From Bacteroidota bacterium (GTDB lineage Bacteria; Bacteroidota; Bacteroidia; Bacteroidales; VadinHA17), in NCBI GenBank assembly GCA_015222065.1, contig JADFUQ010000309.1, positions 1 through 21,539 of the forward strand: DNA of 21,539 nucleotides, in the 5' to 3' direction. The notes under the pieces are model-generated. The model saw only the letters and a list, made by a program, of their open reading frames with translations, was not told where the DNA came from and ran no database searches. Shown here one piece after another: positions 8,796-17,049 of the stretch (the stretch's first letter is position 1; every line of letters begins with the position of its first letter). The translations under genes and the position numbers were made by a program.

Positions 8796-9531
8796 AAAAT
8801 TTCACCTCTACTTTTTTACCATCAAAAACACCATAGCTGAAATTATCTATCCAATCGCCAGGATGAATAAACCGGGATTTGTCTGTTAAGGGGTGATTTA
8901 AGGGAATATGCCGGTGACCAAAAATGAAATAGTCGAAGTATTGAGTTTTGAGCATTTCTTTGGCATAAATTATAAGTGATTCTTTGTTTTCACCTTTGAA
9001 TGGATCATTCACTTTTGAAAATCTACTGCTACGCGACCATTTATGAGCGAACCAAACTGCAAAATTGGGATGTAATCTGGCAAAAAGCCATTGAAGGATT
9101 TTACAGGTAAATACTTTTTTTAGTAGCTTGTATTTGCTGTTATCAGGGCCTAATCCGTCACCATGCGCGAGATAAAATTTCAAACCGTCAAATTCTTTGA
9201 TCACCGGTTCGCGATGCAGAATTATTCCTGTCTCCCGGGGCAGATAATCAAAAACCCAGATATCATGATTTCCGGTAAAAAAATGGACCGGGATACCAGA
9301 GTCAGTGATCTCGGAAATCTTTCCCAGAAACCGTGTAAATCCCCTGGGAACTACCCTTTTGTACTCAAACCAGTAATCGAAAATATCCCCTAATAGATAG
9401 ATCTCCCTTGCATTGGAACGGATGCTGTCAAGCCAACTGACAATCTTTTTTTCCCTCTCTAAACTTTTTTCATGAGAAGGAAATCCAAGGTGGAAGTCAG
9501 ACGCGAAATATATTTTTTCCCCGGGTTTCAC
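8782..9531 (-). CDS. lpxH: UDP-2,3-diacylglucosamine diphosphatase (LpxH-like)
   Basis: A 249-residue calcineurin-like phosphoesterase with the full LpxH motif set: DFHLG (12-16), GDIFDYW (48-54), GNHD (87-90), HGDGLGPDNSKYK (123-135) and GHRH (205-208). These Asp, Asn and His residues hold the two metal ions. LpxH hydrolyses UDP-2,3-diacylglucosamine to lipid X and UMP at the inner face of the cytoplasmic membrane, an essential lipid A step. Length fits the roughly 250-residue Bacteroidota form. It follows the second TlpA gene by 14 bases on the minus strand and is therefore probably the third gene of that operon. Its 3' end overlaps the convergent DUF819 gene by 14 bases. A related phosphoesterase of other specificity is possible, but the HGDGLG and GHRH signatures favour LpxH. 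Confidence 0.82.
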   Translation of the reverse strand: MKPGEKIYFASDFHLGFPSHEKSLEREKKIVSWLDSIRSNAREIYLLGDIFDYWFEYKRVVPRGFTRFLGKISEITDSGIPVHFFTGNHDIWVFDYLPRETGIILHREPVIKEFDGLKFYLAHGDGLGPDNSKYKLLKKVFTCKILQWLFARLHPNFAVWFAHKWSRSSRFSKVNDPFKGENKESLIIYAKEMLKTQYFDYFIFGHRHIPLNHPLTDKSRFIHPGDWIDNFSYGVFDGKKVEVKFFISK

Positions 9532-9545
9532 AATTGATTTAGTGC

Positions 9546-10697
9546 TTATTCAAAAAGCTGGTTCATTTTTATATTCAAAGTCCTTCCATGAAAATCCTTG
9601 CCAATAATATTTCCTTCTCTGTCGAGCATATAGTTGACAGGAACAGACCTGACATTGAACATACGGGTTACCACTGAACTTTCAGTATCTGTGTCAATAA
9701 CAGATATCCATGGTAATTCATCAAATTTCACTGCTTTTTTCCACTTTGCAATATCATTGTCAATACATACCTGGTATATTTCAAATCCTTTTAGGTTATA
9801 TTTCTTATATAATAATTTAAATGCCAGGTTTTCCTTTACACATGCCTCAGAAGCGGTTGACCAGAAACTTAAAAGAACATATTTGCCCTGATTTGATAAT
9901 AAGCTTATCGTATCTCCATTAATATTGGGTAATTGAACATCCAGTGCTGTTTTGGGCATATTCTCCATCATTTGATTAAAACGTAATTGGTTATAACGGT
10001 TCAAGCCCTTTTCCAGGTCTGCTACAAGTGCTTTTGTATGTTTAGATTCAGGATATGCCTTTTGTAATGAATCAGAAACTATCTTGAGGTATTGCAGATC
10101 CCGGTTCTTAAATAAAACATAGGTGTTCTCATCAAACTTTTGGTACAAAGCTTTGATTGAGGCAAGTGAGTTAAGATTTTCCAGAACAAACCTGATATTG
10201 AAATTCCTCTGCTCATTTACAACCTTCTGGTATGCTTCGTCCAGCTTTTTGCTGATTGTATCAAACCCGGGTTTATCATTAAGTTTTTTAAAAATATTGG
10301 TAAGGGAATCAAGCTTTTTCTGGGTTTCCAGCAGGTGATTGTCAAGGAGTTTTACTTTTTGAGAATTCTCTGAACCTGTTATTTCATAATTTTCAGGAAG
10401 ATATTCTTTATTTGAGGTTACCCTGATTTTTTCTCCGGGACCTGTAAGTAAGGTCACAAAATTATTATCCGAAATGCGTAAACGGTAAAAATTTAGTTCG
10501 TGTGACTTTGTTTTAAGATTAAATTTCCCGTGTTTGTTAATTCCGGATGAGTCAACAGAAACAATTTCCCCGGCGTCCATTTTGTCAAGGTAGATCATTT
10601 CCTTCTCAGTGTCTTTAACAAACCCGTTTACTTTAATATGATTTCGTCCGCAGGCAAACAGAACTGTAAGGGGAAGGATAAGAATGATTTTTTTCAT
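9546..10697 (-). CDS. TlpA/DUF4369-type lipoprotein with a degenerate thioredoxin active site
   Basis: A 383-residue predicted lipoprotein: signal MKKIILILPLTVLFAC with the lipid-accepting Cys at 16, an N-terminal DUF4369-like beta domain (about 20-115), a charged, probably helical middle (about 115-245) and a C-terminal thioredoxin fold (about 250-383). Where family members have WCxxC, this one reads FWSTASEAC (278-286). The tryptophan is Ala282, the nucleophilic Cys is Ser283, and only the second Cys (286) remains. The cis-proline loop is kept (SVPVN, Pro353). It probably cannot reduce disulfides by the usual two-Cys route and may act as a binding, scaffold or chaperone-like partner. Its ATG overlaps the previous gene's TGA (ATGA, 10697-10694), so it is translationally coupled to the active paralogue. 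Confidence 0.8.
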   Translation of the reverse strand: MKKIILILPLTVLFACGRNHIKVNGFVKDTEKEMIYLDKMDAGEIVSVDSSGINKHGKFNLKTKSHELNFYRLRISDNNFVTLLTGPGEKIRVTSNKEYLPENYEITGSENSQKVKLLDNHLLETQKKLDSLTNIFKKLNDKPGFDTISKKLDEAYQKVVNEQRNFNIRFVLENLNSLASIKALYQKFDENTYVLFKNRDLQYLKIVSDSLQKAYPESKHTKALVADLEKGLNRYNQLRFNQMMENMPKTALDVQLPNINGDTISLLSNQGKYVLLSFWSTASEACVKENLAFKLLYKKYNLKGFEIYQVCIDNDIAKWKKAVKFDELPWISVIDTDTESSVVTRMFNVRSVPVNYMLDREGNIIGKDFHGRTLNIKMNQLFE

Positions 10698-11851
10698 TCA
10701 AGAATCTCTTTTAGTTTATTACTCAGAGCTTCACCTCTTAAATTTCTTGCGATGATTTTCCCTTCTTTGTCAAGCAGGAAGTTCGCGGGGATACCTTCAA
10801 TATAATAAGCCGGAACAACCACTGAATTCCAGTATTTAAGATCGCTTACATGAATCCATCCTCCCAGTTTGTCATCCTCAATTCCTTTGAGCCATTGATC
10901 TCGTGTTTGGTCAAGTGAAACCTGAAATATCTCAAAGCCCTTATCATGATATGTTTTATAATTAGCGACAAGGTTAGGGTTTTCAGTACGGCAGGGTTGG
11001 CACCAGGCAGCCCAGAAATCGAGGAGTACTATTTTGCCCCGGGTTGAGGAGAGTTTTATTGTATCTCCTTCAGGAGTTGGAAGTGCTATCTCGGGAGTGA
11101 GAGATCCCGGATTCAGCAATTCTTCTTTCTCCCTTATTTTTTCTAATCGCTGCTTAATATTTGTTACATGAGAATGTAATGATAAAGCTGCATCTGATTG
11201 ACTGTATTTATCAAAAATAGCCGAATCAACCATGCAAAAATATTTATAATCTTTCATGGGGTCAAATAGATTATATTGTGGGGATATCTGTTGATATAAT
11301 ACAAGCACACTTGCAAGTGACCCTACATTATTTCTGACAAATTCAGTGGAATAATCCTTTTGTTCTTCAAGTATTTTCTTCGATCTTTCCTGCAGGTCCT
11401 TCACTATCTCTGCCATATCGGGGCTACCAAGATTTTCATTATATATATTGTTCAGCTCTGTTATTTTGTCTAAGGTTTCGTCAAGTTTTGTATGAAACTT
11501 TTTTATCAATTTTGATCCGGCAGAACCAGTTACATCATAATTCTTTGCAAAGCTCTTAATATCTCCTGTAATTGAGAGTTGTTGTCCGGGTTCAAGTATT
11601 AGAGTAATAAAATTTTCGGGGTCTTTTCTTAACAGGAAATAATCAGCATTTTCCAGTTCTCCTTTCATTTCAAAATGCCCGGAAGCATCAACCACTACAG
11701 AATCAATGTTTTCGAGGCTTTGTGTTTTCACCAGTTCCAGGATCAGGGTATTGCCAGCTGCATTTTCCAGGGTTCCGGAAATCTTATAACCGCTTTTGGA
11801 ACAAGAGGCGGCAAATAATACTACAATAAATAATATCAGAATTTTTCTCAT
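10694..11851 (-). CDS. TlpA-family thiol-disulfide oxidoreductase lipoprotein (DUF4369 + thioredoxin)
   Basis: A 385-residue predicted lipoprotein: signal MRKILILFIVVLFAASC with lipobox Cys17, a DUF4369-like beta domain (about 20-115), a helical, Lys/Glu-rich middle (about 115-245) and a thioredoxin domain (about 250-385). The active site is intact: FWAAWCQPC with Cys284 and Cys287, and a cis-Pro at 355 (GIPANF). Proteins of this type are common in Bacteroidota and are expected to reduce or exchange disulfides in periplasmic or surface proteins, fed by a DsbD/CcdA-like partner not seen here. It is the first gene of a minus-strand operon, overlapping the degenerate paralogue by 4 bases; the two share the same domain layout and clearly arose by tandem duplication. 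Start at ATG 11851 gives a normal signal peptide. Confidence 0.87.
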   Translation of the reverse strand: MRKILILFIVVLFAASCSKSGYKISGTLENAAGNTLILELVKTQSLENIDSVVVDASGHFEMKGELENADYFLLRKDPENFITLILEPGQQLSITGDIKSFAKNYDVTGSAGSKLIKKFHTKLDETLDKITELNNIYNENLGSPDMAEIVKDLQERSKKILEEQKDYSTEFVRNNVGSLASVLVLYQQISPQYNLFDPMKDYKYFCMVDSAIFDKYSQSDAALSLHSHVTNIKQRLEKIREKEELLNPGSLTPEIALPTPEGDTIKLSSTRGKIVLLDFWAAWCQPCRTENPNLVANYKTYHDKGFEIFQVSLDQTRDQWLKGIEDDKLGGWIHVSDLKYWNSVVVPAYYIEGIPANFLLDKEGKIIARNLRGEALSNKLKEILE

Positions 11852-12147
11852 TTTTTCTATTTATTTAAGTGATAAAATATTTTTGAACTTTCGGTTTTTC
11901 ATAAATGTTTTATTTCCCGGTTTGCGGACATAACACTTTTGATTAATCCTGCGAAGATAATTAAATTTTATGGTTTGAGTAACAATGTATTATTTACGTC
12001 ATTTTTAAAATAAATGTTTCTATTCATTTGAATAACACATTATTATTTTGGAAATTTGCACTCGTTTCATGAGTTTTGGTTTCGTTTGGTTATTTCTCAA
12101 AACCAGATGATTACATTTTCATTAATTTTAATAACCAGATTATTTTT

Positions 12148-14088
12148 ATGAACTACCTGAAATTCGATAAGCAACAATTGATTAACCTGGAATATTCTCT
12201 CAGCAAGGAGATATTGAGGTCAAACAGGGCAGGTGCATTTGCAAACATGACCATTATAGGTTGCAATACAAGAAAATATCATGGTTTATTAATATGTCCT
12301 GTTGAACAAATTGGTGGTAAGCATGTATTATTATCTTCTTTAGATGGAACTATTATTCAACACGGGAAAGAGTTTAATATTGGGATTCACAAATACCAGG
12401 GTAACATTTATGAACCCGGAGGGCATAAATATGTCAGGGATCTTGAAATTGAAACAATTCCCAGAACAATTATCCGGGTTGGTGGAGTTGTATTGAGTAA
12501 AGAAAGATTACTGGTTGAGAATACGGAACAGATACTTATAAGATATACTCTGCTGGAGTCTCATTCTGAAACCCGGCTCCGGTTTAAACCTTTTCTGGCT
12601 TTCAGGAATACACATTCTTTGAGTAAAGCAAATATGGATGCCAATACAAAAATTGAATTTATTGCCAATGGGATAAAATCGAGATTATATGACAATTACC
12701 CATATCTCTATATGCAATTTTCTAAAACCCCGGAATTTATTCCCGTACCAGATTGGTACTACAATATCGAATATGCGGAAGAACAGGCCCGGGGATATGA
12801 TTATAAAGAGGATCTTTTTGTGCCGGGGTACTTTGAAATGGCGATAAAGAAAGGCGAAAGTATTGTTTTTTCAGGAAGTACAATCGAAGTTAATCCGGCA
12901 GGATTGAAAAGAAAATTCACGATTGAAGAAAAAAAGAGAGTTCCCAGAAGCGATTTTAGGAACTGTCTTATCAATGCAGCACAACAATTTATTGTAAGAA
13001 AAAATGGAAGAACAGAGTTAATAGCCGGATTTCCATGGTTTGGTTCCTGGGGCCGGGATACTTTTATTTCGTTACCGGGTTTAACTCTTTCCATAGATGA
13101 TCCCAAAACCTGCAAAGCAGTACTGGACACCCAAATTTCGATGTTGAAGGAAGGACTTTTCCCTAATATGGGGACTGAAAACGATCTGTCTTATAATTCG
13201 GTGGATGCTCCTTTATGGTTCTCCTGGGCTGTTCAGAAATATGCTGAATACATAAACAATGATATTTCTGTATGGGAAAGATATGGACCTGCTTTGAAAT
13301 CTATCCTTAAAGCATACCGTAACGGGACGGGCTTTAATATTAAAATGCAGAAAAACGGATTAGTATATGCAGGTGAAGAGGGAAAAGCTTTGACCTGGAT
13401 GGACGCGATTGTAGATGGAAAACCTGTAACGCAGAGGAAAGGATATGCCGTTGAAATAAATGCATTATGGTATAATGCTGTAATGTTTTGCCTTGAGCTT
13501 GCCGAAAAAGCAAAGGATAAAAAATTTATTGAATCATGGAAAAATATTCCTGAGATAATAAGGGAATCATTTTTAGAAACTTTTTATTGTCCGGAAAAAT
13601 CTTATCTCGCAGATTATGTTGATAGTGAATATAAAAATCTTTCTGTAAGACCAAATCAGGTGTTTGCTGTTTCATTGAAATACAGTCCTTTGAATGATGA
13701 AATTAAAGAACAGGTATTAGCGAGAATTAAAAAAGAATTGATGACTCCCAGGGGGTTACGGACCTTATCACCAAAATCACCGGATTATAAAGGTGTATAT
13801 GAGGGAAATCAGGAACAGAGAGATAAGGCATATCATCAGGGAACAGTCTGGCCATGGCTGCTGGGCCACTTTTGTGAAGGTTATTTAAAAATATATAAGG
13901 AAAGAGGAGTTGAATTCGTGAGCAAATTGATTGAAGGGTTTGAAGAAGTTATGTGTGAACATGGAATTAGTTCAATTTCTGAGATTTATGATGGAAATCC
14001 TCCACATAAGCCAAAAGGAGCAATTTCACAGGCATGGAGTGTTGCCGAAATATTAAGAATAATGAGATTGATTGAAAAATACAAGTGA
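12148..14088 (+). CDS. Amylo-alpha-1,6-glucosidase (glycogen debranching enzyme, GDE type)
   Basis: A 646-residue cytosolic enzyme. I start it at ATG 12148 (MNYLKFDKQQLINLEYSLSK), because family members begin there; the frame is open to a TTG at 12076 but those 24 extra residues are unlike the family. The N-terminal bacterial/archaeal GDE domain runs to about residue 270 and includes CNTRKYHGLL. The C-terminal (alpha/alpha)6-barrel GDE domain carries GFPWFGSWGRDTF (294-306), TENDLSYNSVDAPLWF, TWMDA, GYAVEINALWYNA and YHQGTVWPWLLG. It should hydrolyse alpha-1,6 branch points left after phosphorolysis, releasing glucose and linear chains for the phosphorylase encoded 3 kb downstream. It is the first gene of the four-gene glycogen cluster, 71 bases before the GT4 gene, and diverges from the TlpA operon across about 296 bases. 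Confidence 0.9.
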   Translation: MNYLKFDKQQLINLEYSLSKEILRSNRAGAFANMTIIGCNTRKYHGLLICPVEQIGGKHVLLSSLDGTIIQHGKEFNIGIHKYQGNIYEPGGHKYVRDLEIETIPRTIIRVGGVVLSKERLLVENTEQILIRYTLLESHSETRLRFKPFLAFRNTHSLSKANMDANTKIEFIANGIKSRLYDNYPYLYMQFSKTPEFIPVPDWYYNIEYAEEQARGYDYKEDLFVPGYFEMAIKKGESIVFSGSTIEVNPAGLKRKFTIEEKKRVPRSDFRNCLINAAQQFIVRKNGRTELIAGFPWFGSWGRDTFISLPGLTLSIDDPKTCKAVLDTQISMLKEGLFPNMGTENDLSYNSVDAPLWFSWAVQKYAEYINNDISVWERYGPALKSILKAYRNGTGFNIKMQKNGLVYAGEEGKALTWMDAIVDGKPVTQRKGYAVEINALWYNAVMFCLELAEKAKDKKFIESWKNIPEIIRESFLETFYCPEKSYLADYVDSEYKNLSVRPNQVFAVSLKYSPLNDEIKEQVLARIKKELMTPRGLRTLSPKSPDYKGVYEGNQEQRDKAYHQGTVWPWLLGHFCEGYLKIYKERGVEFVSKLIEGFEEVMCEHGISSISEIYDGNPPHKPKGAISQAWSVAEILRIMRLIEKYK

Positions 14089-14159
14089 CTTTCTTGGTAC
14101 GCTAAAATACTAGATAGATAATGTAAAATTTAGTACAGCTCGTAGTAAAAACAGGAAAT

Positions 14160-15452
14160 ATGAAAATTTTAATGTTTGGTTGGGAATTCCCTCCACATAT
14201 TTCAGGCGGATTAGGAACTGCCAGTTATGGATTGACAAAAGGACTTTCCAGAATCAAGGATATTGATGTTACTTTTGTCGTTCCTAAAGCTTACGGGGAT
14301 GAGGATCAGAGGTCAGTTAAGCTTCTTGGAGCAGGAGATATACCGATCACAAAAAGGAAGCTCAATTTAAAGAACTTTAGTAAGGCAATGGATTATCTGG
14401 AAGTGAAATCGGGTATTGTTCCTTATGTAGATCCTGAGGATTTCTGGCGATTATCGAAAAAAGAAGTTTCAGGGAGATATAATTTTATTCAGGTTGACAG
14501 CGAAGGGAAAATAATATTTTCGGGCAAATATGGTCCTGATCTGTTAACAGAAATTACAAACTACTCCGTCGTGGCTTCTGTAATCGCGGAAGAAAACGAG
14601 TTTGATCTGATCCATGCTCATGACTGGCTGGCATATCCTGCCGGAATTGCAGCAAAAGAGGTTTCCGGAAAACCACTTGTTGTACATGTACATGCTACCG
14701 ATTTTGACAGGAGTGGAGGGAAGGTTAATCCCGATGTTTATGCAATTGAAAAAAAGGGAATGGATATTGCCGATTTGATTATTACTGTCAGTAACCTTAC
14801 CCGTAATACGGTAATTAATAAATATCATATAGACCCTGCCAAAGTTTTTACAGTCTATAATGCAGTGGAACCGCTAAATGAAATTGAGAAAGCAAAATAT
14901 AAAAAAGGCACTGATGAAAAGATAGTTACTTTTTTAGGTAGGATTACTTTTCAGAAAGGCCCTGAATATTTCATTCTGGCAGCAAGTAAAATCTTACAAA
15001 AAATGGATAATGTTCGTTTTGTTATGGCTGGAAGTGGTGATATGATGAACAAAATGATAATGATGACTGCCAGGTTGGGAATCACAAATAAATTTAACTT
15101 TACAGGTTTCTTAAAAGGAGATGATGTTTATGAAATGCTACGTTTGAGTGATGTTTATATTATGCCCTCTATCTCGGAACCATTTGGAATATCCCCACTT
15201 GAAGCTTTACAATCTAATGTTCCGGTTATTATCTCAAATCAATCGGGAGTAGCTGAGATTCTTACTCATGCGATTAAGACGGATTTCTGGGATATTGATG
15301 CGATAGCAGATTCAATTTATAGTATCTTGAAATATTCTGCTTTAACAAAGATGTTTACAAAATATGGCAAAAAGGAAGTGGATGATCTAAGTTGGGAGAA
15401 TTCAGCATTGAAAGTAAAGGAGATTTACAATAAGGCGCTTTCATTAACCTGA
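14160..15452 (+). CDS. GT4-family glycosyltransferase, probably alpha-glucan related
   Basis: A 430-residue GT-B fold enzyme. The N-terminal domain opens with MKILMFGWEFPPHISGGLG, the nucleotide-sugar glycine loop of synthase-like GT4 enzymes, and includes HAHDW (152-156) and HVHATDFDRSG (176-186). The C-terminal domain has GRITFQKG (260-267, with donor-phosphate-binding Arg261 and Lys266) and the ExxxxxxxE donor motif SEPFGISPLEAL (Glu340 and Glu348). It lies between the debranching enzyme and the GH57 gene, gaps 71 and 100 bases, so it likely extends or primes an alpha-1,4-glucan. The exact donor and acceptor (glycogen synthase-like, maltosyl transfer or another glucan step) cannot be read from sequence. 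It is distinct from the GT3 synthase module downstream and is much shorter than classical GT5 GlgA. Confidence 0.82.
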   Translation: MKILMFGWEFPPHISGGLGTASYGLTKGLSRIKDIDVTFVVPKAYGDEDQRSVKLLGAGDIPITKRKLNLKNFSKAMDYLEVKSGIVPYVDPEDFWRLSKKEVSGRYNFIQVDSEGKIIFSGKYGPDLLTEITNYSVVASVIAEENEFDLIHAHDWLAYPAGIAAKEVSGKPLVVHVHATDFDRSGGKVNPDVYAIEKKGMDIADLIITVSNLTRNTVINKYHIDPAKVFTVYNAVEPLNEIEKAKYKKGTDEKIVTFLGRITFQKGPEYFILAASKILQKMDNVRFVMAGSGDMMNKMIMMTARLGITNKFNFTGFLKGDDVYEMLRLSDVYIMPSISEPFGISPLEALQSNVPVIISNQSGVAEILTHAIKTDFWDIDAIADSIYSILKYSALTKMFTKYGKKEVDDLSWENSALKVKEIYNKALSLT

Positions 15453-15486
15453 AAAATTCATGAATTCTATGAACCGAGCTTGCGAG

Positions 15487-15501
15487 ATCACCGGAGGTAA
15501 T
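15487..15501. repeat. Short CCTCCGG-core hairpin in the GT4-GH57 gap
   Basis: ATCACC-GGA-GGTAAT can fold into a short stem; best on the minus strand, where a G-U pair is allowed. Its 12 bases ATCACCGGAGGT (15487-15498) are an exact inverted copy of ACCTCCGGTGAT at 21324-21335, and the core recurs in the hairpin at 21463-21480. I list it as a possible solitary REP-like unit; it could also be chance. Confidence 0.3.
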
Positions 15502-15552
15502 TGATAAGGAAGTTATAAATGCAAAATATTGATAAGTAATTAAATTCTTTTT

Positions 15553-16974
15553 ATGAGAACAATTTGTCTGTATTTCCAGGTTCATCAACCCTTCAGATTA
15601 AAAAAATACCGGTTTTTTAACATAGGGAATGATCATTATTATTACGATGATTACCTGAATGAATCAGTTATGAAGAAAATCATTGAGAAATGTTACTTTC
15701 CGGCTAATGAAATCTTATTTGATCTGATACAGAAATATAATGGAAAATTTAAAGTTGCCTTTTCCATATCAGGAGTGGCAATCAAACAGTTTGAATTATA
15801 TGCACCAGAGGTATTGGAATCATTTAAAAAACTCGCTGAGTCAGGGTCTGTTGAGTTTCTTGCAGAAACAAATGCTCATTCACTTGTGGCATTAAAAGAC
15901 AAACAAGCATTTTGTGAACAAGTAAAAACTCATAGTCAGAAAATCGAAAAACACTTTAATCAATCACCTTCTGTATTTAGGAATACTGAGTTAATTTATT
16001 CTGATGAAATAGGTGAAATGGTTTCTGAAATGGGATATAAGACAATGCTCACGGAAGGTGCCAAACATGTATTGGGCTGGAAAAGTCCAAATTATCTTTA
16101 TTACAATGCTATTAAACCAAGATTGAAAATTTTGCTTAAAAATTTTAAATTAAGTGACGATATTGCTTTTCGCTTTTCTAATAATGCATGGGAAGAATGG
16201 CCTCTGACTACTGAGAAATTTGTTGGTTGGCTGAATAACCTTGATCCAAAAGAAGAGGTGGTTAATCTATTTATGGACTATGAAACCTTTGGAGAACATC
16301 AATGGCATGAAACAGGAATTTTTGATTTCCTGAAATTCTTTCCGGAAACTGTTCTTAATAATTCTAACTTTACTTTCAGTACACCTTCGGAAGTAGCAGA
16401 AAAATTACAACCTGTTTCGGCTATCCATGTTCCACATCCGATTTCATGGGCTGATGAAGAGAGAGATTTAACAGCCTGGCTGGGAAACGATCTCCAGGAA
16501 GAAGCTTTTAATAAATTATATTCGCTTTCAGGTAAGATTAGCAAATGCAAAGACCCGGCAATTCTGGAAGACTGGAATTGGCTTCAGACAAGCGACCATT
16601 TTTATTATATGTGCACCAAGTTTTTTTCTGACGGAGATGTGCATGAATATTTTAATCCTTATGAATCACCTTATGAGGCATTTATCAATTATATGAATGT
16701 GCTGAGTGATTTTGAGATCAGATTAAATACTGCTATGCCTGAAACAAATACAGATAAAGAACTGGCTAAGTTGAGACTACTTGTTGCTGAAAAAGAAGAT
16801 TTACTTAAAAAATATATGTCAGAGGTTAATAAATTAAAACTCAACATATCTAAACCAAAAACCTCCGGGACTAAAAAAGCTTCATCTCAAGCAACACCTG
16901 GAAAAACTAAAACTCCAGGTATTTCAAAAACCGGAAGAAAAAACAAAAAAGTCACCAGGGTTAAGAAAAAGTAG
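15553..16974 (+). CDS. GH57-family alpha-amylase/4-alpha-glucanotransferase with Lys-rich tail
   Basis: A 473-residue GH57 enzyme. Conserved regions: VHQPFR (10-15), AETNAHSL (104-111), VFRNTEL with the likely nucleophile Glu146 (141-147), LFMDYETFGEH with the likely acid/base Asp242 (239-249), and WADEERDLTAWLGNDLQ (299-315). The catalytic (beta/alpha)7 barrel is followed by a helical part to about 395, a short coiled-coil-like stretch (about 401-430), and a tail of 41 residues (433-473) with 13 Lys, 2 Arg and no acidic residue. Family members hydrolyse or rearrange alpha-1,4-glucans; some are branching enzymes, but this is shorter than typical GH57 branching enzymes. Third gene of the glycogen cluster; no signal peptide, so it should act on cytosolic glucan. 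The gap to the next gene is 75 bases and holds a tandem repeat. Confidence 0.88.
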   Translation: MRTICLYFQVHQPFRLKKYRFFNIGNDHYYYDDYLNESVMKKIIEKCYFPANEILFDLIQKYNGKFKVAFSISGVAIKQFELYAPEVLESFKKLAESGSVEFLAETNAHSLVALKDKQAFCEQVKTHSQKIEKHFNQSPSVFRNTELIYSDEIGEMVSEMGYKTMLTEGAKHVLGWKSPNYLYYNAIKPRLKILLKNFKLSDDIAFRFSNNAWEEWPLTTEKFVGWLNNLDPKEEVVNLFMDYETFGEHQWHETGIFDFLKFFPETVLNNSNFTFSTPSEVAEKLQPVSAIHVPHPISWADEERDLTAWLGNDLQEEAFNKLYSLSGKISKCKDPAILEDWNWLQTSDHFYYMCTKFFSDGDVHEYFNPYESPYEAFINYMNVLSDFEIRLNTAMPETNTDKELAKLRLLVAEKEDLLKKYMSEVNKLKLNISKPKTSGTKKASSQATPGKTKTPGISKTGRKNKKVTRVKKK

Positions 16975-16993
16975 AGAGATTATTTTGACTTAG

Positions 16994-17021
16994 TTGGCAA
17001 TTGGCAATAGGCAGTTGGCAA
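16994..17021. repeat. Tandem 7-base repeat (TTGGCAA type), four units
   Basis: TTGGCAA, TTGGCAA, TAGGCAG, TTGGCAA follow one another without a gap, so three units are identical and one has two changes. The array lies in the 75-base gap between the GH57 and fusion genes. A single related unit, TCGGCAG (21305-21311), follows the fusion gene. Such heptamer runs between genes are something I recall from other Bacteroidota genomes; their role is unknown. They could vary in length by slippage and alter spacing before the fusion gene. Confidence 0.75.
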
Positions 17022-17049
17022 ATTTGTAATATATTTTGAATATTATCAT

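Noticed and set aside
11878..11885. TATTTTTG matching the Bacteroidota TAnnTTTG -7 element upstream of the debranching gene
   Set aside because: It is about 260 bases from the gene, has no TTG-type -33 partner at proper spacing, and arises easily in AT-rich sequence.
12027..12050. TTTG and TATTTTG pair upstream of the debranching gene
   Set aside because: Spacing of 13 bases is too short and the -7 element is one base off the consensus.
12076..12147. Upstream TTG start for the debranching enzyme
   Set aside because: The 24 extra residues are not like the family, whose N-terminus matches from the ATG at 12148.
12801..13130. 109-codon minus-strand frame inside the debranching gene
   Set aside because: Antisense to conserved GDE motifs (GFPWFGSWGRD); shadow frame.
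15455..15466. Perfect palindrome AATTCATGAATT just after the GT4 gene
   Set aside because: No loop, no following T run and very AT-rich; not enough for a terminator or operator call.
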